NCBI GenBank assembly: GCA_038373865.1
Contig: JAXGGA010002946.1
Coordinates: 1-64,000, forward strand
Reading direction: 5' to 3'
Length of the DNA stretch: 64,000 nt
From: Uloborus plumipes
Taxonomy: Eukaryota; Arthropoda; Arachnida; Araneae; Uloboridae
Part shown: positions 1 to 12,179 of the stretch, one piece after another
Layout: the number at the start of each line of letters is the position of its first letter
How positions within the stretch are numbered: position 1 is the first letter of the stretch
Position numbers and translations under genes: made by a program
Notes under the pieces: model-generated
Seen by the model: only the letters and a program-made list of their open reading frames with translations
Told to the model about the DNA's origin: nothing
The model's database searches: none

Positions 1-155
1 TTTTTAACTTGGCGATATTTTTTTGGACTTGGCGATATTTTTTTAACTTGGCGATATTTTTCAGACTTGGCCGATATTTTTCAGATGCATTAAGCTACTT
101 TTAATACTTTTTTTGTCTTTCTTTTATTTTTAACGGGAAAGTAGGCTAAAAAGGG
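1..155 (+). repeat. Tandem 'acttggcgatatttttt' repeat plus shared tail
   Basis: Four diverged copies of a roughly 20-22 bp unit built on ACTTGGCGATATTTTT occupy bases 1-90. They are followed by about 65 bases (TGCATTAAGC to a GGGAAAGTAGGC motif) that recur at about 35563-35648, also after one GGCGATATTT unit. The window therefore opens inside the end of a dispersed repeat. GGCGATATT-like words also occur inside the Helitron near 59590-59690, so a Helitron relationship is possible but unproven. Confidence 0.7.
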
Positions 156-1900
156 ACTTCTTGCTACCAGAAACACCCGTCTTTATTTGGTTTCACTGTA
201 AAAGAACTTATTTTCGCGAGTCAAACTTTTTGCAAAAATGAAGATATTGGCGAGTTTTCAAGCTGAAAATTGCACGAATGTTCTATAAACGGAATGAAAA
301 GTTGAGAAAAATAATGTCTTGCGAGTTTTAAATTTTCGCAATTGCGACGACTTTGCGAAAATCGTGAAAAAAGAGGTTCTACAGAATTTATTCGTTATTT
401 TTATTGCAAGTTCAATCATTTCTAATGGTTTAATTTATTTTTATATTCTTCAACTGTCCGAGACTTGCATTGCTATCACATTGCTGTGTCAAAAGAAACA
501 TCTGGCAATATTTACGCTGCGAAAAAACATCACAAGCTGCTTCTAAACCTACGAGCGGAGAAAACTACTTCGTAATTGCTTTGAAACCTTGAAGCAAATC
601 CTACATAAAATTCCGTTTTGAAACCACTAGGAACCAACCAACCTACTTGCTAGTAAACGAGAAAAAATTGAAATTTCAAGGTGGAAAAAAGTCAATTGAT
701 TCCAACGTCATGTTTATTCCAACCACGCGGAAGTGTGGGACAGGAATTCTGCTTGTTTTCTTTCCTTACTCTTGGTTATAACTGCAGAAAGTCGGACTGT
801 TAAGGTTTTAGAACGTTACGTAACTTCGAACTTGAAGCAAGGTCTTCGTAACCTTCGCTGCTTCCGCGTTTCTTAAAAAGCCACCTGTCGTTGATATTTA
901 AGGAGATAGCTTCTGTGTTGAAGAATTGGGCAATGATTTTTAATAGATGTGTTGAGGAGTAATTATTTTGCAGTTGCTTCAAATTTGCCAAATATATTCC
1001 AATGTCATATCGTGAAAAGGACGAAAATTTTATTAAAGCAGCGTTTTGAGAATTTTGTAAATTTCTCTTTTTGATTTTTTTTTTACATGGCGTGCCAAAA
1101 ACTTATTTTAATAAGATGTTGCTTCTCTTCCTTCTTGCTGTGTTAAAAGTCTTTGTTTGAATGCGGTTTAGTTGGTCAATGCATTTTTTTTGACTGTTCT
1201 TTCTTTATTGAAAAAATCGTGATTTTTCATAATTCAGTTCTTTGAATGTGAAACCTCGGTGCAAGGAGAAGACAGCTAAAATTTATAAAAACTTTCAGGA
1301 ATCACAAAACACCGCAGTAAAAGTTATTTTTCAGAGATGTGTCTTTATATTTCATGTTATGTTACATTATGCCTCTACGAAACCAATTTCTTTGGTATTT
1401 TAATGAAATATAATGTTACTTATGTGTCACTAGTTGTTACGTATTGGAGTTGCCCCGTTCTTGCTCTAATTACCTATAAAAAAACGTAGCTTTTATTTAA
1501 AATCCAAGTAATGTTTGAAGCTTAATAAGAAAACAACCCGAGTCTTGTAATGAATAACATTTTAATCTCAAAATAATACAAAATATACGTAATTTTTTTT
1601 CCACTCTCTCCTGAAACGTAGCCTTGCACAGCTCCTTTCTGTTAATGTCATGATGAGTTTTAGTTGGAGATGTCTCGTGCAGAGTGAAACATTTCAACGT
1701 TAAATCTCCTCTTTTTTTGGCAAGAGATAGTACTAGTAGCCCTGGTAGAGGTTACTGTACCAGAATAATTAAAAAAAAATTTTAATGGAAGCCTACTCAG
1801 CCTATTGAAGTTTGCAAACATTTTACTCAAAACTTTAAAAATCCAATTATAGACCTTTGCTTCTTAATCCGTCAATTATTTATTCAGTTTAAGAAAAGTT
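156..1900. other. AT-rich unique sequence, nothing recognised
   Basis: Short open frames (63-75 codons) occur on both strands, but none shows a recognisable domain or codon bias different from the surrounding DNA. No transposon ends, tandem repeats or RNA genes were seen. Confidence 0.5.
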
Positions 1901-1904
1901 TATA

Positions 1905-2145
1905 AATAGTGTCACATTTTTTCAAGATTTTTGACTTTCCTTCCCCTTTTGTCACAAAGTGAGACACTTTGCTTACCCCCTCTCGCCTTTGTCCCATATC
2001 ACGCTATTTTGATACACATACTCGTAATTACTAAAAAATGCTTGCTGTCACACTTCTAACCTTCCTCTCCCACCCAACTGTCACAATTTCGTAACCCCCT
2101 CCGTTTCCCTCTCAAAACATCTATTCTGGACAACCCCTTACAGGA
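1905..2145. repeat. C-rich segment with repeated TGTCACA words
   Basis: A pyrimidine-rich stretch on the plus strand in which TGTCACA/GTCACA words recur (near 1911, 1951, 2047 and 2080) beside CCCCTC runs. The spacing is irregular, about 35-100 bases. It looks like a diverged short-period repeat. No coding potential is visible. Confidence 0.4.
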
Positions 2146-2289
2146 ACAAAAATCAGATTTATGTAAATACTCTGTTCGTTTACTGAATCAGTTAAAGCTA
2201 TTTCACTACACCATTTGTTGATTAGCGTACTCACGTTTACTCTTAAAAATAAAATTAAAAAAAAGGAGGAAAAATGAACGAGGGATGTT

Positions 2290-2825
2290 TGTGCACAAGG
2301 AAGTTTGAACTCTGAAATTATGGGTATAGGGTATATGGTACGAGCAATTTTTCTGAGTAAATATCATCCGCATAATCCAATTCTGGAGACGAAATTGAAA
2401 ACCGTCGAAGCGAATGATGATTTCAATTTAAACGATCACCCTTTCGCTCGCAATCTCTCGATGCATTCAGGACCACCACAACCCTTCTTCCATCTTTCAG
2501 ACATTTCGACTCTGGAGCAATCAACCGTCTCCATGATGGTTTGCACAACTTCATGTGAGGAATCAAAAATTGCTTTGTGGTCGCTTCGGCCCTATTTGCA
2601 TGCGAAGCGCACTGACTTTGATCTACGAGGCGATCGCATTGTTGACTATTAACATCGCATCAAAAATATCCGAACCCTTTTGCAGTCCCCAGACCCCCGA
2701 GTGGAAGGACCCTGCCTCATCAGTCAAAAGACTCGGGCGAAATTGCCGTACTGGACTCTGTTAATCCATCACTTCGGGACTGGTAGGGGACGTATCTCCA
2801 TTGCATCAGGGCTGCTGAAGCTTGG
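2290..2825. other. GC-richer unique island with a 115-codon open frame
   Basis: This segment is clearly richer in G+C and CpG than its flanks and carries an open frame from ATG 2305 to stop 2652 on the plus strand (115 residues). A second, overlapping plus frame and a minus frame of about 50 residues are also open across 2440-2600. I recognise no domain in any of them. The minus frame has a charged, mixed composition ending in Cys- and Gly-containing residues and could equally be an exon remnant. Alternatives are a decayed gene fragment, a lone exon or chance. No splice signals were verified. Confidence 0.2.
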
Positions 2826-2833
2826 GTTCTACC

Positions 2834-3545
2834 CAGGGTTTGAAAACACCAGGTTTTTGATGAAAAACCTGGACTTTTTCGGTTTTTTTCAAGAATCATT
2901 TTTATATCATTCTCTATTGGAGCATTGTACACCTAGTTTTACATTTCATAGAATCAAGGGAGCCCTGAAGAGAGGTCACTGTGACCTCATAAACAATTTC
3001 TTCTTCAACAAATTTCGAAAAACATTGTGATATTGAATTTATTAAATTAATGTCATATTTCAAATTGATACTGAATTGAATGTATAGATTGAAGTAAGTA
3101 TTGTTTTTTTTATCTTTTAATTATTTCAAAAGAAAAAAAAGTGAAATTCACTTGCAGTTTTATTTTTAATACCTAATAAACTGTCAGGAAAGGATGATGT
3201 CGGTTTCTGGACAAAGTACTGACCAAGAATGAATACTATACCAAACTAAATGTTATAACTAAATTGATCACTAATAATTTCTAGATTACATAGAGATCCT
3301 ATGGAAAGTACCCGGATTTTCGGTTTCTGCCTTCGGTTTCGGTCGCGTTTTACGCTGATGTGGAGCAGGGCCCTTAGTGTTGATCAAACTATTCGTAATA
3401 TCTAGTTGTTTCTGAAATAAATGTTTTTACATGCAATACATTTTGAAAAAACTCACTTTTCCGACATGCTGGGTTTTTTCAAGTGATCCCGCCCGAAAAA
3501 ACCCGGTTGGGTTTTTTCGGGCTGGGCCCGCTTTTGCGAACCCTA
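2834..3545. mobile_element. Decayed hAT-like element (uncertain)
   Basis: The left edge begins AGGGTTTGAAAACACC and the right edge, reverse-complemented, begins AGGGTTCGCAAAAGCGG. Both are followed by runs alternating GGTTTTT and AAAAACC, a pattern seen in some short hAT derivatives. I could not find an 8-bp target duplication, and an unrelated repeat (3283-3376) lies inside. The boundaries are approximate. Confidence 0.35.
3283..3376 (+). repeat. Dispersed repeat, copy 1 (inverted copy at 41941-42095)
   Basis: About 95 bases match, in reverse complement, the element at 41941-42095. Shared landmarks are TGGAAAGTACCCGGATT, GGTTTCGGTCGCGTTTTACG and the terminus GTGGAGCAGGGCCC. Only the right-hand part of the element is preserved here. 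Confidence 0.7.
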
Positions 3546-4600
3546 CCTAGTTCTCCCCCCCCCCCCAGATCGTGGGGTCTCTAGGGATGTTTGATTTTTC
3601 GGGTTTTTATTTATGAAAATAAACGTTTTTCAATTGTTTTTACGTTGAAACATAACATTTCCAGTAAAATATAGGTTTTTGAATAATCCGCCAGGAATAT
3701 GATTTTTCTTCTTCATGCAAACGCTGTAACTAATAAAAAAGGTGACGTTAGGAGGGGGAGGGAGGGTAATTTTCCCCGCCCTATTCCTGGATTTTTTTTT
3801 CTTTTAATGTAGTAAATATTTCTTATCTACCTGTTTGCTATTATTCAATATCATCAAGTCCAGTTAATAATTCGCAGCTCTAGCACTTGAGTATATCACC
3901 TCATGGTGATTTAAGAAGATAGTCCAAGAGACAAAACATTTCAATTCTGCTTGGACAGCGTAGATGACTTACGGATTGGACAGGTCATATCCTACGAAAG
4001 TGGGTCGGTCTTACCTCTTTCAGCCGACATTAGCCACAAACTGCAGCGCCCCTATAGTTCATTTAAATTGTGATGTAATTTTTATTATTGTTATTATTTT
4101 TTACAGCAAACGAATTTCAAACCTCTGTTTTTTTCAGACCTTGAAAATAAAAGAGAATGATTGAGAGATTCATTTTTGTGTTTACCTTATTTTTTACCTT
4201 GCATTTGAAAGATTATTTATCTGCCAACTGCAATAGTCGCAATAATAAAAAAGGAAATTAGTTTGAAGAATTATTAGTTCAATGATCTAATGTTTTCTTG
4301 CTTAGACCTTGGGAGTTTTATGTGCCTAATTTTGAATTTTGCTAAACAACTTTTGCATCGCACTAGGCTCACTTTCTTTCATGTGAACCCCCACCAGCTA
4401 GCACGTACAGTACTTGTACAAAATATTTTCCTTTTACTCGTACAAGTGAACCTTTTCGCTTCGATCACTTTTTATTTGCATACTAGCTGCCAGAGCAGCT
4501 AGATTAGCTTCCTGCGGCATGATGATGCATAACGTCCCCCCACTCTAACTTTTACCTCATTCTGAAGTTATATTATTTGATATAATTTAAAGTTCATTCG
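3546..4600. other. AT-rich sequence, nothing recognised
   Basis: Contains a C13 homopolymer run near 3553-3566 and a few short open frames (66-70 codons) without recognisable content. No transposon ends were identified. Confidence 0.45.
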
Positions 4601-4609
4601 ATTTCAAGA

Positions 4610-5285
4610 TATATCACGCACGTGGCCCGGCGTTGCATGGGCACTTCGTGCCTTGAAAGTAGTTAGGAAAATTTCAAGAAACTACTCCCCGCCAAGGCGG
4701 CTCGCTAAAAGGTGCCTTCGCGCCTTTTCTTTTTTCCTGCATCAAAATATCATTCAAATTATTGAGATGTTGCACGGGCACTTCGCGCCTTCAAGATGGT
4801 GTTGAAAGTTTCAGTAAATTCAGCTCGCTCAAAGGAAAGAAGCAGAAATAGATACTCAGTTTTTAATATAAGTAGATGGCTTTTCAACTAATTTATATTT
4901 CAAAAACTTACAGGAAGCTAACGATAAAAGTACAACGTACGTGACCCGCTAATGAGTTTCATTCAAGTCTTCATTCAAAAGCCTTCATTCAAAATTCTCA
5001 TTGTCATTGTTATTACTGTTTCATAGCAACCACGTTTTGCAACAATGGATTTCATATTTGATCATTTAGGCCTAATCGCTTTAAATTTGACTACTTATTA
5101 ATTGATATCTTCGTTAATTAAAATCGTATAAAAATATAAATTAAAACTAATGAAGCCTGAAAAATTACCTATCTATCGGTACCTGGTTTGACTTTCAGTT
5201 CATTGGTGTTCAGCAGAAAGAAGCGTGACATAGATAGATAGTTAGAAAGAAAGATACTCAGTTTTTAATATAAGTAGATGTTAAT
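4610..5285 (+). repeat. Diverged repeats with GGGCACTTCG and a 29-bp direct repeat
   Basis: GGGCACTTCGTGCCTT (near 4639) and GGGCACTTCGCGCCTT (near 4775) are two versions of one short inverted-repeat word. A perfect 29-bp direct repeat starting AGATACTCAGTTTTTAATAT lies at 4850-4878 and 5252-5280, each time after an AAGAAGC-containing stretch. This resembles 3' ends of a dispersed retroelement or Helitron family. I could not assign it. Confidence 0.5.
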
Positions 5286-5387
5286 ATGTACAAAAAATGC
5301 CAAAATGAAGTATATTTTTAAAATCAAAATAAAAAATGCTATTATCTATTCAACTAATAATGTCTAAGAGTAGTGTTAGAGAGTGAC

Positions 5388-5596
5388 TGTGGTGGCCTGA
5401 TTGGTAAGGCTTTGGACTCGTAGCTTTGAAGTTGTAATCTCGATGCCTTCGGGTGTAAGATTTTCCGTTAGCGCTATTAATGACTGGTGCACGTTTAAGC
5501 TGCTATAAAGCGTTGAAAGTTCAAACTCCAAATCAATGTCTATTTGCTGTATCAGGGATTGCTTGGCTCCTGGTCTGTGTTAGAAAAAAAAAAGAA
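5388..5596 (+). mobile_element. tRNA-derived SINE, copy 1
   Basis: The head carries an RNA polymerase III A-box-like sequence (TGGCCTGATTGGTAAGGC) and a weaker B-box region about 35 bases on (TCTCGATGCC). The body contains CCAAATCAATGTCTATTTG and CTCCTGGTCTGTGTTAG, and the copy ends in an A-run near 5583-5593. The same head, body and A-tail order occurs on the minus strand at 32912-33128, which marks it as a SINE family rather than a tRNA gene. An open frame across it (5480-5668) is incidental. Confidence 0.7.
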
Positions 5597-5599
5597 ATT

Positions 5600-6375
5600 T
5601 TTCTTAAGCCCATCCAACAGGTTGAAAATGTTTTCCCGGGACTTCAATGTAGAACTGAAGTGGATTGATGCTTAGCGACTTTATTCGACATAATCTTTTA
5701 CATTTAATTGGTAATTTAATGGTTTCTTTTAGTTGAAGCATTAAAAAGAGAAAATAGTGTATGATACAACCATGTAAGTTAGTTTCCTTGTAACTCGTTC
5801 TAAACGGTGTGGAAAATAGGAGGGTTGTCATACACATGTAGTATATGTAGAAATTCATATTTTCAAACTGCGAAAACTCCATTTATCGCTAATGTACCAC
5901 TAGTCTACCCTCCAGTGGCTAGCTTGTATAAGATCCTAATTTTGATGATGATTTTCTTTAAAAAAAAATGAAAAATTTTTTATGGACTTACTAAACTTGA
6001 CCATGCAATGACGTGTTTCATTCTATTGTATTTATATTTGGTAGATACCGAATAACATCTATCGATTCATGATAGTAGGACCATTGAATCCCAGAATAGT
6101 TAAGTTATTCATTTGTCTTTTTATTCATTTATTTACCGCAGGCGATAAATCTTTTTTCATTTTATTAATTACTTTTTTTTTGTTTTAAATAATTTGAATC
6201 CTTGCAAATAATAAATATGCATTCTGTCTGCAACATATCATGTTTTATTTCTTTTCATTTTCACTTTATTATTTATTATTGTTTTCATTTGTTTTTTTTT
6301 TTTTTGGTTATTTATTTGTTTTTAAGACGAAAAATCTTTTTGCTTCTTCCTCATAACATTATATTCACTCATGAT
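5600..6375. other. AT-rich sequence, nothing recognised
   Basis: Poly-T tracts and short open frames (for example 92 codons on the minus strand at 5604-5882) are present but show no recognisable family. The stretch ends at the target duplication of the hAT MITE at 6384. Confidence 0.4.
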
Positions 6376-6383
6376 ATTCACAC

Positions 6384-7133
6384 TAGGGATGCACCGATTA
6401 ATCGGCAGTACCGATTAATCGGTCATAATCGGCCACTTTACCGATTATTAATAATCGGCAATGTCAGACCGATTAATCGGCCGAAAAAATATTTTTTTTA
6501 ATATTATTCTTCAAAGTATACCTTAACTAAGAAACTATGAGAAATAATTTTATAAACAGTCATAATAATCCTCAAAGTTGATATAAAGTGTTTAATAAAT
6601 TAATTCTCCTACTTTGAGTAAATATCAAAGACAATGTTGCAACATTTTTCATGTGACGATAGTTACCTCCTTAGCACAGTACTTTTAGAAACTTCTAGAT
6701 TTCACAAAGAATAAAAGAAAAGAATTAAGTTGCTACCAATTATTAAAAAAATTTTAATTAAAAGTACTCCTAAATTGGAGTGCTCACCACAGACTCCCCC
6801 ACCCCCCTATTTTTTGAATTTTTATGTCCAATTAAAATAGTTAACAATGTGTAAATGTAATAGGATTGAAAATAATATGAAAATTGGTTCTAAGAAATTT
6901 GATAAAATAGTGAAATCATTTTGTGAAAACTAGGAAATTGGAAAAAAATCTTGTCTCAGAAATAAATTACTTACTTTCTCCAAATTCGGAATTCTATAAG
7001 AGAGAAAAGACAGTGATGGAAAAATAACAATCATCCTTATCATTAATCGGCTCTGCCGATTAATCGGCCGATTATCAACATCCGATTAATCGGTAATCGG
7101 TAATCGGCCAATTTGCTTATCGGTGCATCCCTA
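6384..7133. mobile_element. Complete non-autonomous hAT MITE with perfect 8-bp TSD
   Basis: The termini are TAGGGATGCACCGAT and its exact reverse complement. The element is flanked by the perfect 8-bp duplication ATTCACAC (6376-6383 and 7134-7141), which is diagnostic of hAT-type integration. It is 750 bp long with no transposase frame, so it must have been mobilised in trans. Both ends carry clustered copies of the 12-bp palindrome CCGATTAATCGG (6394, 6411, 6469, 7056, 7082) and further CGATTA/TAATCGG half-sites, plausible subterminal transposase-binding sites. The intact duplication suggests fairly recent insertion. The 99-codon open frame crossing the left end is incidental. Confidence 0.95.
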
Positions 7134-7141
7134 ATTCACAC

Positions 7142-7905
7142 GTCATTTTATTAGGAAAAAATGTAGTGAAAAAAAGGGGTTAGAGGGGGGAGGGAGTCAG
7201 AGAGAAAAAGGATATAAAAGAACGCTTAATGCATCATAAAATTATCACACCAAAAATAAATAATTTAAAAAAATAAAGCATAACTTAACTATGTATTTAA
7301 ATGACTATTGACAAAAAAAGGAAAAGAAAATTGAGAGTAAGGTTTTGAGATGCGGAAATGATTGTCAATTTGTTGTTCTATCTTTTGGTTAAAATGAGGT
7401 ATGATACCACAGCAGTATTTTTTTTTTCTTCAATTTTTGCATTTTTGACCAAAATGAGTTTAAAAAATAAATAAATAATGAAATTAAAAAAAAACAAAAC
7501 AATATTTGAGCTACTATTGATAACTTTCTTTGTATAAATAAATATGCACACAACCCCCTGAGTATGAATTACTGAGTTTCTCTTCCGATATCAGTGTCCT
7601 TTCTAATTGACACCCCGCCAACTTCATCAGACGATGGAAGGACGAGGGGGGGGGGTGATGCACTGCGGGAGGTTGCGCAACAGAGAAGTACGAAGTGTCC
7701 CATGAACAAAGAGAGGGGGAGAAATAATTTTGCCAACACGAAAATTAATCTGAAACAGTTGTGCGGATATTTCTCAGACAATGTGAAGATCCATTAAGTT
7801 TCATTTTAGTGCTTTTAACACGCAGATTTCTGATCTGAGTGTTTATTCCGTTAAATAAATGCCGAAGTTTCTGTTTGTGGCACATGTAACACAAGGGGAT
7901 TTAAG
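7142..7905. other. AT-rich sequence, nothing recognised
   Basis: Between the hAT MITE and the first CACTG MITE. Overlapping short open frames on both strands at 7569-7797 lie over a G-rich patch and match nothing I know. Confidence 0.4.
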
Positions 7906-7907
7906 TT

Positions 7908-8220
7908 ACTGTACAAAATGAATACTGTTTTAACCGTATAATTCAGCTAATTTTACAGGAATAAGCTGTAAAATTGCTAATTTTACAGTAGTAAACTGTA
8001 AAATTGCTAGTTTACAGTAATAAACTGTTAAATTGCTAGTTTCACAGTTTATTACTGTGCATTTTACAGTTTTAAACTGGAACCTCTGCTGCCAATATTA
8101 TACTGTTGTTTTTACAATATAATACATCTAATTTTATGGTAACAAACTAAAATGGCTAAGTTTACAGTAATAAACTGTAAAATTTCTTGGTTTACAGTAA
8201 AAAATTGTAAAATATCTAGG
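7908..8220 (+). mobile_element. CACTG-family MITE, truncated copy
   Basis: Starts TACTGTACAAAATGAATACTG and contains the family's internal repeated words TTTTACAGTAATAAACTG, AAATTGCTA and TGGAACCTCTGCTGCC. The expected right terminus is missing: the sequence stops at a 29-bp palindrome (8218-8246). Confidence 0.75.
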
Positions 8221-8246
8221 CATTCTATATAATATATAGAATGCCT
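8218..8246. repeat. Perfect short palindrome
   Basis: Thirteen-base arms (AGGCATTCTATAT) flank a 3-base centre, giving a perfect hairpin. It sits exactly where the truncated MITE copy loses similarity to its family. Confidence 0.85.
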
Positions 8247-8418
8247 ATTGGATAAAATATAGTTAGCATATAGGATCTGTTTGAACAATAAAGAAAAGCT
8301 AAAATGCAATATAAATATGTTATTTATTTGTAATAAATACGTGAAAAGTAAATGTTTATGGTACTTCCTTCAGCATTATCATAAACTGATCATAAACGGT
8401 TTGTGTAGCGGTCAGTTA

Positions 8419-8831
8419 CACCGCAAAAAATGAACTGCTGTTTTTACAGTATAATTCCGGCAGCCGAGGTTCCAATTTATAACTAAAATGCACAGTAATA
8501 AACTGTAAAACTAGCAATTTTAGTTTATTTTGTAAATTTAGCAATTTTAGTTTCTTACAGTAAAATTAGCAATTTTACAAGTTCTTACTGCAAAGTTAGC
8601 AATTTTGCAGTTAATTGCTCCAAAATTTCGCTGCATTATACTGTAAAAACAACAGTGTAATACTGGTAGCAGAGGTTCCAGTTTAAAAATGTAAAATGCA
8701 CGGTAATAAACTGTATTAAACTAGTAAAGTTAGCAATTTCACAGTTTATTACTGTAAAATGAGCAGTTTTTAGTTTATTACTATAAAATTAGCTGTATTA
8801 TACTGTAAAAACAACATTTATTCGTACGGTG
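8419..8831 (+). mobile_element. CACTG-family MITE, full copy with TA duplication
   Basis: The left end CACCGCAAAAAATGAACTG and the reverse-complemented right end CACCGTACGAATAAATG form terminal inverted repeats that continue into GTTTTTACAGTATAAT. TA dinucleotides flank both ends (8417-8418 and 8832-8833), as in Tc1/mariner-type insertion. No open frame. The interior is built of diverged TTACAGTAATAAACTG words, the same unit that is amplified at 13.7-14.9 kb. Confidence 0.85.
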
Positions 8832-8849
8832 TACATTTTTTCATCCAAA

Positions 8850-9570
8850 TTTTGTTTTTTAGTGCGTTATTCTTACCTGATCAGATTGTACCATATTTTG
8901 TAATTCTTAGTGAGTAATTACAGTATAGTCATAAAGAACTAATTATTATTAGTAACATTTTCTGAACTTAAATTCCTATAATCTTGGTTTATTGTTAAAA
9001 TCGTAATTTTTGTTTTTGTTTGATTGATCAAAAGTTATCTGTAGATTTATTGCAATTTTGCTAAATTTAAGAGAAAAGGTGATATGTTTGGAATGGAACA
9101 GATACCTGTAACAATAATTAAAGGTAAACAAATTTCTGAAAATATATTTTATTATTTTTAAGACAGCATCTACAAACAAAGAGTTTTTACAGTGGAAAAT
9201 GATGCACAATTAATACGGAAACACACTAGTTTCTTCTACCTCAGTCATTCCAACATTTATGTGGTTATAATGCTTTTCCAACCTATAAAAATAAGAAGAA
9301 AAAATTATAAGCACATTGCATCAGTAAATATATATTTTATATATAAATAAGGACGAAGATTTAAAACTCTGAATTCAAATATAGTATAAAAAGGAAAGAA
9401 AATCAAACTATTGAAATGAAATTATTTATCGAAATAAAGCCAAAGCAACAATTATTTTTGCTTTCTGGAGCACCTTTTGAATTTTCATTTTTACGAAATT
9501 GCATACGCAAAAACAACTTTTTTTTATAATGATTACAAATTTAAGATCTAGTCAAACGCTGTGATTCATT
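8850..9570. other. AT-rich sequence, nothing recognised
   Basis: No transposon ends or convincing coding frames were seen. A 77-codon minus frame at 8976-9209 is unremarkable. Confidence 0.4.
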
Positions 9571-9576
9571 CTCTAC

Positions 9577-9990
9577 TAGCTTATTACCTGGCGTTGCCCG
9601 GGTGCTTATTAATACAACACATTCCTAAAAATATTATTTGAATGCTAAAAAGAAATATGTGAGCCTTAAATTGATAATTCATTGTTAATCGTAATCTTTG
9701 TTGGAAAATAGTCATATTTAAATGTTTTATAAATTTTATCATTTGTATGCTAAAAGACTTATCTCTATTACTATATATATTCGAAATTGTCAGAAAATGT
9801 TCATCTTGAGACAACAAATCTGAATTTTGAGCTTTTTGGATTTTCTTAAAATTTCAAAACCCAGCCAAAGTGAATTCTAGTGCATGAAGGAACCTCTGTG
9901 CCAAGTTTGCTGAAAATCCGACGAAAACTGTGGATTTGTATAAGGAATGTGGGCTCCATAAAATCTCGAGATATACATTAAACTCTTTTG
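9577..9990 (-). mobile_element. Helitron-like 3' end (minus strand)
   Basis: Read on the minus strand, the edge is a GC-rich imperfect hairpin (CCCGGGCAACGCCAGG) followed by TAATAAGCTAG and then T. That is the Helitron 3' signature: a short hairpin, then CTRR, inserted before T. Farther in, minus-strand text resembling 'gtcggattttcagcaaacttgg' is typical of repeats accompanying Helitrons. The 5' TC end was not located, so the outer limit is a guess. Confidence 0.55.
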
Positions 9991-9999
9991 TGGCTGATA

Positions 10000-12170
10000 A
10001 AATATTTTTTTTTTGACCTAAGAATATTTTTAAATTAAAGAGCTTGCATTTGTATTTAAAGAATTTTTATTTTGCCAAAGAATTGTTTAAAAATACATCT
10101 ACAGTATCTGCGTTTTATTGAAATCATTGATTGAACGCGACGAAAATAAGGACGCATAATTAGCAAAAAAAAATTCTGAACAATTTTCAGCATGAAATTG
10201 CGAAATAATTTTATTAAAATATCTAAAAATAACTTCATTAAAACTAGAACTTGAAAAATTGCTTTAGAAAAGACACTTTTCTAAAAAAATATATTTCATG
10301 CTTGCGACAGTAATTTAATATTCTTACAACCCCATTTCATCATGGTTACAGGTTTTCTTTATTTTCCATGCTAAAATTTCATTAAGAAAAGCAGAATTGC
10401 CCAGATTTTCCGATTTCATTTTTTCCCGCTTGATTCGTGTGCCCGAATTGTAATTAAGTCTGCAAATTTAGTTTTGATTTTTAAAAGAGCTTTCGATATT
10501 TATTTGAATTTATTTTCACGGCTTCCGTCATGGAAAAGAATTCTCGTTTGTCGGTTCTTAATGCTTCCATGCTTTAAATTTTTCTACCAAATTTTATTAT
10601 CGTACGTGTGAAGAAGAGAAAAAAAACCCCTAACGGTTTCTAAAAAACTTTTGATGGACTATTTTCTTTCTTTGTGGTGAAAATTATTGTCCAAGGCGTT
10701 ATTAATAAAACTAAAACTTTTGGAATAAATTTTCTTCGCTTCATGGAAAGAACAGAGAAATATTTGAATCTTACCTTTTTTTTCGGTCGCACTTATTTTA
10801 AACTTAATTGTGTTAAAGGAAAACTAATAATGATTTGCATATATTGTGAAATTTAAAAGTAAAGGCCAAGCCTGGGGGAACCTTTAGTCGCCAGTGTCCG
10901 GTCAAAACATTTTTATCAGTAACCTATTTTTTTTTGGAAAAAGTGGCAACTTTTATTTAAGCTAAAGTAACTGAACGAAATATTTTATTTAATTTTTTGA
11001 ACCAATAATTTTAGATAAAATTAGAACTTAAAAAATTAAAACTAATTGAGACGCTATAGGTAGTGCGGTTGTATTGTATTTCCATTGTTCATAGTTTCGA
11101 AAATACCATCAAGAAAAATAGCATGCAATTTAATCGAATAAAGTGGCTTATAACTAAGATGACTAGATATTTTTCTCCTCAAAACGGAACATACAACGGT
11201 TTGGATTAAAAAAGTATTAACTTATAATAATATTAAATAATAATAAAAAAATAATTAAACTGTTTCCATACAATTTGTAATTAATAATCCAGGAACAGAA
11301 AGGAACAAGTGAAAGCAAAGAAGTAATGCTTTTTCTTCTTTTTTTTCTCTGGAGTATGAATATGCTTAGGTATATTTAGTGTTCCTTCCAAATACACATA
11401 CATTTCTTAGAAGGATTTATTACAATTACTTAGGTACTGCCAATGATTTTTTATTCATAAAATAGAATCCCGTTCTTGGCATACATTAGTGGCACTCAAA
11501 TATAAAATGTTTGCAATAACTGCATTTGTTTATGTTAGTTGGAAGCAGGAACATCAAACAAGACTATTCGTAAAATTGAAAGAAAGCAGTTTCACTTGGG
11601 CATAACGAGAAAATATTTTTTTAACTGTTCAAAATGAATGAAATTGCTTGATTCAAAATATCAAAAATGGAAATGCAGTTTCTCAGTCGAAGTCTTTCGA
11701 ACAAACATTTGCTTGTTTCAAAACCCTTCGTTCCGATTTCTCTCCTGTACTTATTTGATTCGTAAATTTAGTTTTGATTTTTTAGTGATATTTTTGGGAC
11801 ACATTAAATCTTCTTTCCCGTTTTTCACCTTTAAAAAAAAAAAATTTTTTTTTGGTGAGAAAGTAGACTGGAAACAGAAAATTTGTGGATATTTCACGAT
11901 GCCATTTGTGACGATCAATTAAAGAAAATAAATGCAAATTTGTGAAACTATCTGTCATATAAAATAATACGAATAATCAACGTTTTATCGCAAATAATTT
12001 GTGAACATCTGCAGACACGTGTTTTGGGTTTACATGGAACCCATGTTCAAATGCAACGAAGAGTGAGCGGTAGAGAGAGTTGGGGGAATTATATAAAAAA
12101 AAAAAATAAGTTGCAGTCAATGTATAACTGATAAGATTTCGCTGCTCTAAAACACATCTAATATATTAGT
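10000..12170. other. AT-rich unique sequence, nothing recognised
   Basis: Over 2 kb of AT-rich DNA with only short open frames (60-94 codons) of low-complexity Phe/Lys/Ile-rich composition. No terminal repeats, RNA genes or tandem arrays were found. Confidence 0.45.
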
Positions 12171-12179
12171 TAGGAATTT

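Noticed and set aside
2834..3545. Well-supported hAT element
   Set aside because: Ends look right but no 8-bp target duplication matches, so it is kept only as a low-confidence element.
5388..5460. Functional tRNA gene
   Set aside because: A-box is good but the B-box is degraded and the downstream body plus A-tail match a second dispersed copy, so it is a SINE.
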